Shown here: positions 9,393 through 18,397 of the stretch, in pieces | How positions within the stretch are numbered: the stretch's first letter is position 1 | Layout of the letters: each line of letters starts with the position of its first letter | Origin: Planctomycetota bacterium | Lineage (GTDB): Bacteria; Planctomycetota; Planctomycetia; Isosphaerales; Isosphaeraceae | DNA length: 64,000 bases | Reading direction: 5' to 3' | NCBI GenBank assembly: GCA_028291545.1 | Contig: JAQGHR010000065.1 | Span: 62,001 to 126,000, forward strand | Notes under the pieces: generated by a model | The model's input: the letters and a program-made list of their open reading frames with translations, nothing else | The model's database searches: none | What the model was told of the DNA's origin: nothing | Program-made: the position numbers and the translations under genes

Positions 9393-10184
9393 ATGCGCAT
9401 GGCGTTCCACGACGAACCCGCATTCCCCGAGCCTCAGGGCTTCGAGGACGACGACATCCCGACCATCGGCAACGACATGCTCCACCCCGATGTGGAGTTC
9501 GAGGCCGGGATGAGCGCCGCACCCGTGGTGAGCCTGTCGCTGATCGTGGCGTGCGTGGTGATCTTCGGATTCCAGGTCGCGAACGGCGCGCTGGCCGACC
9601 TGAACGGGCTGCGTAACATGGGCGCGATGGACCCCGCCCTGGTGGAGAAGGGCGAGGTCTGGAGGCTCCTATCCGCCACGTTCCTGCACGGCAATTTCGA
9701 TCACATCCTGGGCAATGTGATCATGCTCTACATCCTGGGGATGGGCTGCGAGCACGCGTTCGGCCGCTCGCAGTTCCTGGCCCTGTACGTCGTGGCGGGC
9801 CTGTGCGGCTCGCTCCTGAGCCTCACCGGCGGGCGGGTCTCTGTGGGGGCCTCGGGCGCGATCTTCGGCCTGGCCGGGGCGCTGGTGGCGACGCTCTGGC
9901 GGCATCGCGCACGCCTGCATGTCCGCGACCGTCGGATCGGCCTGCTTTTGGTGGCCTGGGCCGCCTATCAGCTCGTCATCGGCGCCCTGCTCCCGCAGGT
10001 GGACAACCGCGCCCATTTCGGCGGCCTGATCTGCGGGACCGTGCTCGGCCTGTTGCTTCACCCGGCCGTCCTCGACGGGCGGATCGAGGTCTACGAGCGA
10101 GGCACCACGAAGGCGGCCCTTGTCCTCGCCGTCGCCGCCCTGGTCGGCACCGGGGTGTTCTTTGTCCCCAGACTGCTCGGCTGA
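9393..10184 (+). CDS. Rhomboid family intramembrane serine protease
   Basis: A 263-residue rhomboid with about six membrane helices. The catalytic serine is S154 in VGASGAIFG and the partner histidine is H208 in NRAHFGGL; HGNFDHILGN near residues 99-108 supplies the oxyanion-hole histidine/asparagine, and EVWRLLSATFLH is the conserved helix before it. It cleaves transmembrane helices of substrate proteins inside the membrane. The N-terminal 40 residues are acidic and cytoplasmic-looking. An alternative start at a later ATG (MSAAPVV, residue 40) exists; the first is kept because it follows the preceding gene by 10 bases and the intervening residues are in normal coding composition. Confidence 0.93.
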   Translation: MRMAFHDEPAFPEPQGFEDDDIPTIGNDMLHPDVEFEAGMSAAPVVSLSLIVACVVIFGFQVANGALADLNGLRNMGAMDPALVEKGEVWRLLSATFLHGNFDHILGNVIMLYILGMGCEHAFGRSQFLALYVVAGLCGSLLSLTGGRVSVGASGAIFGLAGALVATLWRHRARLHVRDRRIGLLLVAWAAYQLVIGALLPQVDNRAHFGGLICGTVLGLLLHPAVLDGRIEVYERGTTKAALVLAVAALVGTGVFFVPRLLG

Positions 10185-10195
10185 TCCCCGCCCGA

Positions 10196-10987
10196 TTACT
10201 TCGGCGCGGGCTCGGCGCCCTTGGGGGCGTCCGTCTTCTCCTTCGTCGGCTTCTCGAAGATGATGATGTGCTGCCAGGGCAGGAAGTCGTGAAGCTCCTT
10301 GAAGGCGAAGCCCTGGGGCTCGATCTCCTTCTTGACCTGGGCGACGGTCATCTTGTGCTCGGGCTTGATCGGCACGTCGGGGTCCTCGGCGCGGAACTCG
10401 ACGAGCACGAGGCGACCGCCGGGCTTGAGGGCCTTGCGGATGCCCTTGAGGGTGGCGACCGGGTCGGAGCATTCGTGGTAGACGTCGATCAGGATCGCCA
10501 GGTCGACGGCGTTATCGGGCAGCCCGGTCTCGGTGGGCGTGCAGGCGATCGCCTTGACGTTCGTGATGCCCATCGTCTTCATGTTGTCGCGCAACATCTT
10601 GATCATCTGCGGCTGGACGTCGGTGGCCAGGACCGTGCCCTTGGGACCGACCCGCTTGCTGATCCGCGCGCTGGTGTAACCGACCCCTGCGCCAATGTCG
10701 GCCACGGTGTCGCCGGGCTTGATCTTCAGGGCGTCCAGCATCGCCTCTGGCTGCTCCTCCTGCTCGCGCTCCGGGCGGACGAGCCAGTCGGCGCCGAGAT
10801 AGCTCATCACGTCGGCGATCTCCCGCCCCATGAACGTCTTGCCCGTGTCCGCATGCGCGGGCCGGGGCCGTCGCGTCGTCTTCGCCGCCGCCTTTTCCTT
10901 GGGTTGATCCTTCGGAGGCGCCTCTTGCGCCATGGCCGGACCGGCGAGGATCAGCAGGGCGAGGAGCGAGGCCATGAAGCGAGGCAT
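10196..10987 (-). CDS. Exported class I SAM-dependent methyltransferase-like protein
   Basis: The 263-residue protein begins with a clear signal peptide (MPRFMASLLALLILAGPAMA, cleavage after residue 20), then a Lys/Pro/Ala-rich linker to about residue 48, then a Rossmann methyltransferase domain. Motif I is VADIGAGVGYTSA (residues 95-107), followed by LATDVQPQMI and DLAILIDVYHECSDP, all expected for SAM binding. Finding a SAM enzyme fold behind a signal peptide is odd, because SAM is cytoplasmic; similar exported methyltransferase-like proteins do occur in planctomycetes and proteobacteria and their substrate is unknown. The gene converges on the rhomboid gene with an 11-base gap and diverges from the MBOAT operon. 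Confidence 0.85.
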   Translation of the reverse strand: MPRFMASLLALLILAGPAMAQEAPPKDQPKEKAAAKTTRRPRPAHADTGKTFMGREIADVMSYLGADWLVRPEREQEEQPEAMLDALKIKPGDTVADIGAGVGYTSARISKRVGPKGTVLATDVQPQMIKMLRDNMKTMGITNVKAIACTPTETGLPDNAVDLAILIDVYHECSDPVATLKGIRKALKPGGRLVLVEFRAEDPDVPIKPEHKMTVAQVKKEIEPQGFAFKELHDFLPWQHIIIFEKPTKEKTDAPKGAEPAPK

Positions 10988-11307
10988 GAGAAGTTCCCCC
11001 GGGATGCGGCGGCGATGCCAGTCTCGACATCGTAGGCGAGCCGTGAAGTGGACGCCAGGGGAGATCGGGCCGTCTCCGATCCCGAGCGCACCGAGTTGGA
11101 AGTCGTTCGGAGTTTGTCCGGGCGATCCTTGAAGGATCAGGGCGCACGAGATCCAAGTATGAACCGGGTGATAGAATCTTCAGGAGCGCCGATTCGTGGG
11201 TTCCGAAAACCTCGCGAATCGGATAAGAACACTATGGGACTTGGGGTCCGGCCGTTTGGACGAGGGTCGTGGCCACCGAATGTCGTCGTTCCCAGGGAGG
11301 GGGACGC
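10988..11307. other. Divergent intergenic region, methyltransferase/MBOAT
   Basis: About 320 bases separate the divergent exported methyltransferase and MBOAT genes, so two promoters are expected here. No coding frame is convincing. AT-richer patches lie around 11155-11185 and 11218-11240 and include tagaat- and taagaacactat-like hexamers on the plus strand that could serve as a -10, but I see no good -35 partner. No repeat or terminator was noticed. Confidence 0.4.
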
Positions 11308-12729
11308 ATGCTCTTCAATTCCTACAAGTTCGCCCATTTCTTTCTGATCCTCTTGCCGCTCTACTGGTCCCTTCAGAGGTCGTTACGGCTCCAGAACGTG
11401 CTCGTCCTCGCGGCCAGCTATTATTTCTACGCATGTTGGGAGCCGAGGTTCCTCGCCCTCTTGATCGCCTCGACGATGATGGACTTCGCTTGCGGGCTAG
11501 CCGTCGATCGGATCGAGGGTCCACGAAACAGGAAGCTGTTCGTGGCCCTCAGCATGGCCCTGAATCTGGGGATGCTGGGCTACTTCAAATACGTCAACTT
11601 CTTCGCCGAGAGCCTCCAGCTCCTCCTGGCGAAGGGGGGCTGGCACGTCTCGATCGACCACTTGAACGTGATGCTCCCAATCGGCATATCGTTCTATACC
11701 TTCCAGTCGATGAGCTACGTGATCGACGTCTATCGCCGCGACATCAAGCCGACGCGAAACCTCGTCCAGTTCGCGGCGTTCGTCTCGTTCTTCCCGCACC
11801 TTGTCGCCGGACCCATCATGCGGCCCACGACGCTCTTGCCGCAGATCGAAAAGCGCCGGACATTTTCGCTCCAGCAGTTCTACCACGGCGTCTACCTGAT
11901 CTTCTGGGGACTCACGAAGAAGGTCGTGATCGCCGACAACCTCGAACCGATCGTCACGGACCTTTTCTCTCGCTGGCACACCATTGATGGCGGATTGGCC
12001 CTGCTGGCGATCTACGCCTTCGCCTTTCAGATCTATTGCGACTTCTCCGGTTACACCGACGCGGCCCGAGGGATCGCCAAGTGTCTGGGATTTGAGCTGG
12101 CTCTGAATTTCAACCTGCCTTACTTCGCGACGAGTCCGAAAGACTTCTGGGCGAGGTGGCACATCAGCCTCTCGACCTGGCTGCGCGACTATCTGTATAT
12201 CCCGCTCGGTGGAAATCGCGGCGGGATCTGGAAGGTGTATCGCAACCTGATGCTCACGATGGTGATTGGTGGGCTCTGGCATGGGGCGGCGTGGAACTTC
12301 GCCGTGTGGGGGCTCTATCAGGGACTGATCCTGATCCTTCATAAGGCGTGCGAGCCCTATTTGAAACGCTATCAGCCGACGGACTCTGTCGAAGCCGCGT
12401 GCTGGACGGCGACGCGGATCGCCGTGACGTTCCACCTCGTCTGCCTCGGCTGGCTGTTCTTCCGTTCTTCGTCTCTGGCCCAGGCGTGGGGGATGCTGGA
12501 GGCGATCGTTCTGCGGCCATCGGTCCCGGCATCGGCCACGCTGATCGCGGTCCTGGTTTGCATCGTGCCGCTCGCAATCGTGCAGTTGGGGCAGTATGTG
12601 TCGAGAGACCTGGACATGGTCTTTCGCACGCCCTGGTACGTGCGGTCGGCGTTCTACACGGCGCTGTTTTATGCGTTCGTCCTGAGCGGAAACTTCCGCG
12701 GCGGGCAGTTCATCTACTTCCAATTTTGA
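11308..12729 (+). CDS. MBOAT family O-acyltransferase (AlgI-like)
   Basis: A 473-residue polytopic membrane protein of the MBOAT family, close to AlgI/DltB-type enzymes that pass acyl groups across the membrane to extracellular polysaccharides. Family marks are YYFYACWEPRF near residue 40, LPIGISFYTFQSMSYVIDVYR (residues about 127-147), FPHLVAGPIMR, FQIYCDFSGYTDAARG, FWARWHISLSTWLRDYLYIP and the active-site histidine in GGLWHGAAWNF (near residue 314). The ATG at 11308 has AGGGAGGGGG 6-7 bases upstream; an upstream in-frame ATG has none. The SGNH-like gene follows after 36 bases, which matches the usual AlgI plus AlgJ/X-like pairing and suggests the two jointly acylate an envelope or secreted polymer. 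Confidence 0.95.
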   Translation: MLFNSYKFAHFFLILLPLYWSLQRSLRLQNVLVLAASYYFYACWEPRFLALLIASTMMDFACGLAVDRIEGPRNRKLFVALSMALNLGMLGYFKYVNFFAESLQLLLAKGGWHVSIDHLNVMLPIGISFYTFQSMSYVIDVYRRDIKPTRNLVQFAAFVSFFPHLVAGPIMRPTTLLPQIEKRRTFSLQQFYHGVYLIFWGLTKKVVIADNLEPIVTDLFSRWHTIDGGLALLAIYAFAFQIYCDFSGYTDAARGIAKCLGFELALNFNLPYFATSPKDFWARWHISLSTWLRDYLYIPLGGNRGGIWKVYRNLMLTMVIGGLWHGAAWNFAVWGLYQGLILILHKACEPYLKRYQPTDSVEAACWTATRIAVTFHLVCLGWLFFRSSSLAQAWGMLEAIVLRPSVPASATLIAVLVCIVPLAIVQLGQYVSRDLDMVFRTPWYVRSAFYTALFYAFVLSGNFRGGQFIYFQF

Positions 12730-12765
12730 TCGCCCGCGCGTGATCCGATCCGGTGGAGGCCGACT

Positions 12766-13908
12766 ATGAGCGAGTCCCCCTCACGAAAACGCTATGCCGT
12801 GCCGGGCGGACTCCTCGGGATGATCGGCCTTGTCCTCGTGATCGAATTGACGCTCACCCGGCATGAACTGGACTTCACGAACTTCGTGACCTGGAGCTGG
12901 AAGCATGCGGGCCGGGCCGTCTCGCAACGCGCAACGAAGACGGAGATCTTTCTGTTCGGGGACAGCCTGGTCAAATTCGGCGTCGCGCCCCGGGTGATGG
13001 AGCCGATCTTGAAGAAGCCGACCTACAACTTCGCCGTGTTCGCCGGCCGGTTGCCGGTGGATTATTTCCTGCTGAAGCGAGCCCTCGACGCAGGAGCACG
13101 CCCTTCGGCGGTGGTCTTCGAGTGCGAGCAGTATTACTTGACGCAACCTCCCATGCTCAAGGAGGGGAGCATCTGGCCCGACCTGCTCACCCAGCGCGAA
13201 TGCCTGGAACTGGCCCGGTCGATGGGCAATCTCGACTTCTTCACCCAGACGACGATCGCCCGCATCCTGTTCTCTTACAAGGCTCACGGCGCGATCCGCG
13301 GCGGCATCCTTGCAGCATTGCGGGGTGAGAAGGCATCAACCCGTGACCGGATGGATTTGAACAACCGAAACTGGGACTGGAATCTCGGGGCCCAGATCAT
13401 GCCCAAGGGGCCGCTGTTGGACCCCGCCGCGATCGACAACATTTATCCGGAATTCTTCCCGAAGAGCTGGGCCATCGATCCGGTGAACGCGTCCTACCTT
13501 CGGAAATTCCTCCGACTGGTCGAGGGTCGCGGTATCCCGGTCTTCTGGCTCGTTCCGCCGATCAGTCCGCCGGCCCAGGCGCGTCGCCAGCAGATCGGAA
13601 TGGACGCGCTCTATACCGAGCTGATCCGCTCGATGCAGGAACGATCCCCCAGCCTGATCGTGATCGATGGCCGCCGCTCGAACTACTCGGCCGACGCCTT
13701 CCTGGACCCCTTCCATCTCAACGGACCGGCGGCGGCCGTGTTCAGCCAGGACGTGGCGACCTTGATCGCGGCCTCCTTGAAGGCCGGCGACCGCGATTCC
13801 CGGTGGTTCGATTTGCCCGCCTACCACGACCGACCCGCGGATGATCGAGTCGAGGATATCGTTCGTTCCCAGTTGGTCCTGGATAAGCAGAAATTGATAC
13901 GGCGCTGA
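12766..13908 (+). CDS. Membrane-anchored SGNH/GDSL-like protein partner of MBOAT
   Basis: The 380-residue protein has one N-terminal membrane helix (residues about 14-31) and an extracytoplasmic domain. The start of that domain has FLFGDSLVKFG with candidate nucleophile S67, and the end has DAFLDPFHLNG with D314 and H317 as the other triad residues, the arrangement of SGNH hydrolases/AlgJ-like acetyltransferases. In the AlgI-AlgJ scheme the membrane protein hands the acyl group to such a periplasmic domain, which transfers it to the polymer; this role is inferred from the neighbour 36 bases upstream. An alternative is a DUF1574-type protein, a family that overlaps the same fold. It converges on the exonuclease gene, 87 bases away. 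Confidence 0.82.
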   Translation: MSESPSRKRYAVPGGLLGMIGLVLVIELTLTRHELDFTNFVTWSWKHAGRAVSQRATKTEIFLFGDSLVKFGVAPRVMEPILKKPTYNFAVFAGRLPVDYFLLKRALDAGARPSAVVFECEQYYLTQPPMLKEGSIWPDLLTQRECLELARSMGNLDFFTQTTIARILFSYKAHGAIRGGILAALRGEKASTRDRMDLNNRNWDWNLGAQIMPKGPLLDPAAIDNIYPEFFPKSWAIDPVNASYLRKFLRLVEGRGIPVFWLVPPISPPAQARRQQIGMDALYTELIRSMQERSPSLIVIDGRRSNYSADAFLDPFHLNGPAAAVFSQDVATLIAASLKAGDRDSRWFDLPAYHDRPADDRVEDIVRSQLVLDKQKLIRR

Positions 13909-13995
13909 CACGGAGTGCTATAGGGGGCGGGTGGCCGAGGCGATTACTGCTGGGCACCGCTCGCGGCCGAGACGAGCGTCGCAGGTCGAAAACCT

Positions 13996-14619
13996 TTAGA
14001 ACGCTCGGATGTCCAGGGTCGCATCCGCCTTTCTGGATAACGCACCGCTGTATTTGCCCAGGAACGGGCTCAGAGGCACGCCCTGTCTCCGGGCGGCGAT
14101 GACGATCTGGGCGCAGGCCGTCGCGTCGGATTCGGCCTCGTGGTGTCGTAGCGCGATCCCCAGGTGTCGGCAGACGTCCGGCAAGGTCGTCGGTTTCAGC
14201 CCCCAGGACTGCCTCGCCAGCTTGACGGTGCATTGGAACGGAAGCTCGGGCCAGGACAGGCCGGCGGCATGGCAGCACTGGTAAAGAACTGAGCGATCGA
14301 AGCTTGCCGAATGGGCGGCGAGGAATTCGACGCCATCCAGCAAGGGAGACACCTTGGCCCAGACGTCCGCGAACTCCGGCTGATCGGCCACGTGCTTCCA
14401 CTCGATTCCGTGGATATACGTGTAGAGGAAGCTCCGACGAGGAGGCCGGATGAGATAACAGGCACGGTGGACGATTTCGAGGTTGTCCACCACGATCACC
14501 GCCAGGGCGCAGGCGCTATCGCGACCGTTATCCGCCGTCTCGAAGTCGATCGCAGCGAACCTTCGACCAGGGGTGGGCTGGAGTTCCGAGGGCGGTGTGG
14601 ACGCGGAAAGGCGTTGCAT
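13996..14619 (-). CDS. DnaQ-like 3'-5' exonuclease (DEDDh)
   Basis: The 207-residue protein carries the three exonuclease motifs of the DEDDh class: FAAIDFETAD with D25 and E27 (ExoI), AAHSASFDRSV with D108 (ExoII) and LRHHEAESDATACA with H160 and D165 (ExoIII). Such proteins hydrolyse single-stranded 3' ends using two metal ions; they can be the proofreading subunit of DNA polymerase III or stand-alone nucleases. The product has no polymerase-binding C-terminal extension beyond residue 207, and it begins with about 18 Pro/Ser-rich residues, so a stand-alone repair or RNA role is as likely as proofreading. It lies 9 bases after the glycosyltransferase gene on the same strand. Confidence 0.9.
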   Translation of the reverse strand: MQRLSASTPPSELQPTPGRRFAAIDFETADNGRDSACALAVIVVDNLEIVHRACYLIRPPRRSFLYTYIHGIEWKHVADQPEFADVWAKVSPLLDGVEFLAAHSASFDRSVLYQCCHAAGLSWPELPFQCTVKLARQSWGLKPTTLPDVCRHLGIALRHHEAESDATACAQIVIAARRQGVPLSPFLGKYSGALSRKADATLDIRAF

Positions 14620-14628
14620 GCTCGGGCC

Positions 14629-15507
14629 TCAATCCGCGACCGCATACCGGACGATGCAGTACAGGGCCTGGACGCCGTCCTTCCAGCCGATCTTCTTGCC
14701 TTCCTTGTAATCGCGGCCGTTGTAGCTGACGGGCATCTCGTAGATGCGGCAGCGGCGGGCGGGACGGCCTTCAAGCGCGGGGACCTGGAAGCGGGCGACC
14801 TTGGCGGTCACTTCGGGCTCGAAGCCGAACCGGTCGGACTTCAGGGTGATGCCCTGGATCACCTCGCGGCGGAAGACCTTATAGCAGACCTCCATGTCCG
14901 TCAGGTTCAGGTTCGTGAACATGTTGGACAGGTGGGTCAGGAACTTGTTGGCCAGGCTGTGCCAGTAATTCAGGACCCGGTGCTTCTCGCCGATGAATCG
15001 GGAGCCGAAGACGACGTCGGCCTTGCCTTCGAGGATCGGCTGGATCAGGTCGGGGTACTCGGACGGGTCGTATTCGAGGTCGGCGTCCTGGACCAAAACG
15101 ATCTGCCCCCGCGCCAGGGCGAACCCGGTGCGCAGCGCCGCGCCCTTGCCCCGGTTCACGTCGTGGTATTCGATCGTGAGGTCGGTCTCGGTCGTCTCCA
15201 TCTCCTTGAGCATCTCGCGCGTGCCGTCCTTGGAGCAGTCGTCCACCAGAATGATCTGCTTCTGGACTGGCACAGCGCGGACCTGCGTGAGGATATCCTT
15301 CAGCGTGTGCAGCTCGTTGTAGACGGGGATCACGACCGAGAGGGTGAGGTCTTCGGGGAGGCGATAGATCCCGTACCGGCGTCCGATCGTGTCGCCAAAG
15401 GCGCGGAGGAACCGCGCGCGGCCTTCATGTTCGTCGGCCGGTGGGGTCAAGAATTCCATGTCGGAGAGCGCCGAGGGCGTGTCGAGGGGGTTCATGAGCG
15501 CATCCAT
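14629..15507 (-). CDS. Family 2 glycosyltransferase (DPM1/ArnC-like)
   Basis: A 292-residue GT-A fold glycosyltransferase. The nucleotide-sugar site is visible as [10 protein letters not shown] (residues 56-65), [13 protein letters not shown] with D89-D90, and [11 protein letters not shown] with the metal-binding DAD at 141-143. Only weakly hydrophobic segments follow, so it is soluble or peripheral. The overall pattern resembles dolichol-phosphate mannose synthase and undecaprenyl-phosphate glycosyltransferases, which load a sugar on a polyprenyl carrier. The substrate is not determined by the sequence. AGGAGG lies about 12 bases before the first ATG; a second ATG four codons in is possible. 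It shares a strand with the downstream exonuclease gene and is likely cotranscribed with it. Confidence 0.92.
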   Translation of the reverse strand: MDALMNPLDTPSALSDMEFLTPPADEHEGRARFLRAFGDTIGRRYGIYRLPEDLTLSVVIPVYNELHTLKDILTQVRAVPVQKQIILVDDCSKDGTREMLKEMETTETDLTIEYHDVNRGKGAALRTGFALARGQIVLVQDADLEYDPSEYPDLIQPILEGKADVVFGSRFIGEKHRVLNYWHSLANKFLTHLSNMFTNLNLTDMEVCYKVFRREVIQGITLKSDRFGFEPEVTAKVARFQVPALEGRPARRCRIYEMPVSYNGRDYKEGKKIGWKDGVQALYCIVRYAVAD

Positions 15508-15759
15508 CGCCGGGGGATTCCTCCTGAAAACGGACGACGGTCTCGACGGCCCATTCGCGGCGGATCGTTCGCGCGTCGTCCTCGGTTCGGCGGGATTATA
15601 AATCAGGACGGGGGCGGACGAAAGGTGAGTACGCGCCGAGGGGGGAAACGCCAGAGGCCCGCCTCACCTCGCGCGGTTCGCGAAGTGGGCGGGCCCGGGC
15701 TGACGCGAGGCGGTGTTGAGGCCGCGAGGCGTCCGGTTTCCTTGGCGGAAATTTGCCGC

Positions 15760-16407
15760 TCAGAACTTGGGAGCCTCGGGCACGGCCGGGACCACGGGCT
15801 TGTCCGGGGCCGGGGCCGGGGCGGGAGCCGGGGCGGGAGCCGGAGCCGCCGGTGGGGTGGCCGGAGCGGGCTCGGGGGCGGCGGGAGGAACCACCACGGG
15901 GGCCGGGGCGGGAGCCGGGGCCGGGGCGGGAGCCGGGTTGACGTCTGGCGGCGGGGCCATGACACCGTCCGGTGCCACACCCTGCGGGGCGCTCCACGCG
16001 GCCTGGCCGGTGGGGTAGCTCGCCATGTAGGCCGGGGTGTAGCTGCCATAGACCGGAGTTGAGTAGCACGCGTCCACGACGCCCAGGTTGCAGCAATTGT
16101 TGTGAGCACGCTTCTTATGATGGAAGCAGGAGAACAGGCCGCCCTTACGGTGGTGGCCGCCGCTGTAGCAGGCGCTATAGCAAGAGCTGTAGCACGAGCT
16201 ATAGCAGCTCGACGCGTAGCAGGACGAATACGACGTGGTCGCGTAGCACTGGCTCGCCGGGATCACCACGTCGGTGACCATCGGCGCGCTCGCGTAGCAG
16301 GAGCTATAGCAGCTCGAGTAGCACGAGTCCACAATCACGGGGCCACACGACTTGTGGTGGCAGCCCAGGCCGCTAAGGGCCATCAGCATCGCAATCGTTC
16401 CCTGCAT
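15760..16407 (-). CDS. Cys-Tyr-Ser repeat lipoprotein with Pro-Ala tail
   Basis: A 215-residue protein of extreme composition. The N-terminus MLMALSGLGC is a lipoprotein signal with C16 as the candidate lipidated residue. Residues about 27-85 repeat CYSSCYSSCYA-like triplets (roughly a dozen SCY/ACY units), then come HHRKGGLFSCFHHKK, a second Cys/Tyr part, and finally about 60 residues of Pro-Ala dipeptides with PVVVPPA and PAPD interruptions. The Pro-Ala part resembles a cell-wall-spanning spacer. The repeated cysteines could form a disulfide-linked surface or envelope layer, or bind metal; neither can be shown here. GGAGAAGAGA lies 5 bases before the ATG. Related Cys-Ser-Tyr low-complexity lipoproteins appear in planctomycetes, but none has a known role to my knowledge. 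Confidence 0.8.
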   Translation of the reverse strand: MQGTIAMLMALSGLGCHHKSCGPVIVDSCYSSCYSSCYASAPMVTDVVIPASQCYATTSYSSCYASSCYSSCYSSCYSACYSGGHHRKGGLFSCFHHKKRAHNNCCNLGVVDACYSTPVYGSYTPAYMASYPTGQAAWSAPQGVAPDGVMAPPPDVNPAPAPAPAPAPAPVVVPPAAPEPAPATPPAAPAPAPAPAPAPAPDKPVVPAVPEAPKF

Positions 16408-16748
16408 GTCTCTTCTCCCTGGTGCGTGTTCGAGGTGCTACCGACAGCCTGATCGACCAACGGAACTACTACCTATCACCGATCAAATCGGGCGGAAGGC
16501 CGGACAACGCTTCGTCCGGAATCCGCCTTCACCCATTCCAAAGTGAAGACCTCGCCCCTTTTTTCGATGTGTGTGTCGCAGATTCTAAAACCGGCAAGGT
16601 CCCGAAGCAAGCGGATTTGTCAAAATAGTGGAAAGAAGCATGCTTTGGGGCTTTGTGGTAAATTTATCGATAATGGAATATTCGTCGCATGGTGGCATAT
16701 GTCCTCCAATCGATAAAATCCGCATGATTCCGAAAGCGAGGCCTTCCC
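16408..16748. other. Divergent AT-richer intergenic region
   Basis: About 340 bases lie between the divergent Cys-Tyr-Ser lipoprotein and the HTTM operon. The right half (about 16610-16700) is clearly more AT-rich than the surroundings and includes aaatttatcgataatggaatatt, so it is the likely promoter area of the HTTM operon. ATCGAT-type sequences occur at 16672-16677 and near 16710. No gene, terminator or tandem repeat was seen. Confidence 0.45.
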
Positions 16749-17375
16749 TTGATTCCCCAACCGGCAAATATTGCGCCGTCTATTATGATAAGGGAGCGAA
16801 CCTGGCCCGTCTGGGCAAAACGGCTGGTGACCATGGGCCTGATCGTTCATCTGACCAGCGTCTTGATGGCGGAACTGGCGTATCCACCCACGTCTCCGCT
16901 TCTGCGCCGGCTTGTGGGGTCTTTTGTGCCTTATTATGAATTCCTCGACCAGGGTCATGCGCATCGGTTCTATTCGGACATCGGCCCGACGGCGATCCTG
17001 ACGGCCGAACTCCGGTTCGGCGACGGACGGCCGAATCGAACGGTTCGTCTGCCCGATCGGTCAGTCCGGCCGAGGATGGTCTATCAGCGCCAGCTCGCGC
17101 TGGCTAATAGCGTGTTCGACGAGGTTCGGCCCGCGCTGTCGAACCCCAACATTCCCCTGCGATCGGGCTGGGGCGAGTCGTTCGCTCGTCACCTTTGCCT
17201 GGAAAATCCGGGCTGCACGGGCGTGACCTTGCGCCTGCAACAGCACGAGAACCCTCATCCCGGCCGTCTGATCGAGGCGGCCACGGTTCCGGGGATTCCT
17301 CGGGTCGACCCGGACGCCGAAGAGTTTTACACGACGCCCACGCTTCTCGGAGACTTCCCGTGCCCTCCGAAATAA
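16749..17375 (+). CDS. Membrane-anchored protein preceding HTTM gene
   Basis: A 208-residue protein with a short N-terminus, one hydrophobic helix (KRLVTMGLIVHLTSVLMAEL, residues 24-43) and a hydrophilic remainder including FVPYYEFLDQGHAHRFYSD and GDGRPNRTVRLPD. It is probably anchored in the inner membrane with the C-terminal domain outside. Proteins of this kind regularly sit directly before HTTM genes in planctomycetes, so the pair is functionally linked, but the activity is unknown. The TTG at 16749 is chosen because GAGG lies 7 bases upstream; an ATG at 16785 would shorten it by 12 residues and lacks a ribosome-binding site. The end overlaps the next gene's GTG by 16 bases. Confidence 0.75.
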   Translation: MIPQPANIAPSIMIRERTWPVWAKRLVTMGLIVHLTSVLMAELAYPPTSPLLRRLVGSFVPYYEFLDQGHAHRFYSDIGPTAILTAELRFGDGRPNRTVRLPDRSVRPRMVYQRQLALANSVFDEVRPALSNPNIPLRSGWGESFARHLCLENPGCTGVTLRLQQHENPHPGRLIEAATVPGIPRVDPDAEEFYTTPTLLGDFPCPPK

Positions 17376-18397
17376 CCTTGCCGAAAGCCGGGAAGCCGCC
17401 GGGTGTTGCGGGCGCCTGGGATCGATTCTTCTTCACCCCGGCCGACCCCGCGCCTCTGGGCTTGATCCGGATCGCCACGGGGCTGCTCCTGATGTGGAGC
17501 CTCGGCTGCATGGCGTTCGACCTGCGCGGGTTTCTCGGAGAAGCCGGCTGGGTCGATCAGGACATTCTCCGCGAGGCTCGCCACGACCACTGGGAATGGT
17601 CGCTCTGGAACCTCGTGCCCGATGGCATGCTCTGGCCTGCGTGGTCGGGCATGATGGTGGTGCTCGCCCTGTTCACGGTCGGCTTTCAGAGTCGCGTCGT
17701 GGCGCCCCTGGCCTGGGCGGTGGCCGTCTCGACTGCCCGGCGCAACCCGCTGATCCTGTTCGGGTTCGATCAGTTCGTTTCGCTCTGGGCGTTTTATCTG
17801 GCGGTGACGGGGGCCAGCGGTCAGGCGTTTTCCCTGGACCAGCTCCTGTCACGTCGCAGGCTCGGGCCGTGCGGCGTCCAGCCGACGATCTCGGCCAATC
17901 TCGCGCTCCGCTTGATCCAGTTGCATCTAGCCGTCAGCTACGGCGCGGCCGGCGTGGCCAAGCTTGGGGGCGTGTCGTGGCGGGAGGGTTCGGCGATCAT
18001 CAAGATCCTGGGGAATGGCGAGTTCCGTCCGTTCGACCTGACCTGGATCTTGACCCTGCCCGGCGCGGAGTACGGCCTGAACCTGGCTGCGCATCTCGCC
18101 GTGTGGACGGAAGTGCTTTATCCGGTCCTGATCTGGAAGCCCCGGGTTCGGCCATGGCTGCTCTGGGCGGTTCTAGCGATGCATGCTGGGATCGCCATCA
18201 CGCTGGGGTTGACCGAGTTTTCCCTGGCCATGCTGACCGGCAATCTCGCGTTCCTCTCGGGCGAGCAAATCCGCCGATGGATGCGGCGACGGCGGCATGG
18301 CCTCGGCCAGGACGTCGCCGTAGAATCCCAGGAAGAGATTCCGGTCGCGCCCCCCGCTGCGCGGCCGCCTCGTCCGTCCGGGAGGCCCCGACGATGA
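17360..18397 (+). CDS. HTTM domain membrane protein
   Basis: The 345-residue product is a polytopic HTTM-family protein (horizontally transferred transmembrane domain, related to the membrane part of vitamin-K-dependent gamma-carboxylase). Segments such as LGLIRIATGLLLMWSLG, RRNPLILFGFDQFVSLWAFY and LIQLHLAVSYGAAGVAKLGG followed by SWREGSAI are typical. The metazoan homologue carboxylates glutamate; in bacteria the reaction is unknown. The GTG at 17360 overlaps the preceding gene and has GGAG 7 bases upstream; TTG at 17378 is an alternative. The C-terminal 40 residues are Arg/Pro-rich and cytoplasmic. The stop codon overlaps the next start in ATGA, so three genes form one coupled operon. Confidence 0.88.
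   Translation: MPSEITLPKAGKPPGVAGAWDRFFFTPADPAPLGLIRIATGLLLMWSLGCMAFDLRGFLGEAGWVDQDILREARHDHWEWSLWNLVPDGMLWPAWSGMMVVLALFTVGFQSRVVAPLAWAVAVSTARRNPLILFGFDQFVSLWAFYLAVTGASGQAFSLDQLLSRRRLGPCGVQPTISANLALRLIQLHLAVSYGAAGVAKLGGVSWREGSAIIKILGNGEFRPFDLTWILTLPGAEYGLNLAAHLAVWTEVLYPVLIWKPRVRPWLLWAVLAMHAGIAITLGLTEFSLAMLTGNLAFLSGEQIRRWMRRRRHGLGQDVAVESQEEIPVAPPAARPPRPSGRPRR

Noticed and set aside
15780-15960. Extremely GC-rich run taken for a structural DNA repeat
   Set aside because: It encodes the Pro-Ala tail of the Cys-Tyr-Ser lipoprotein on the minus strand.
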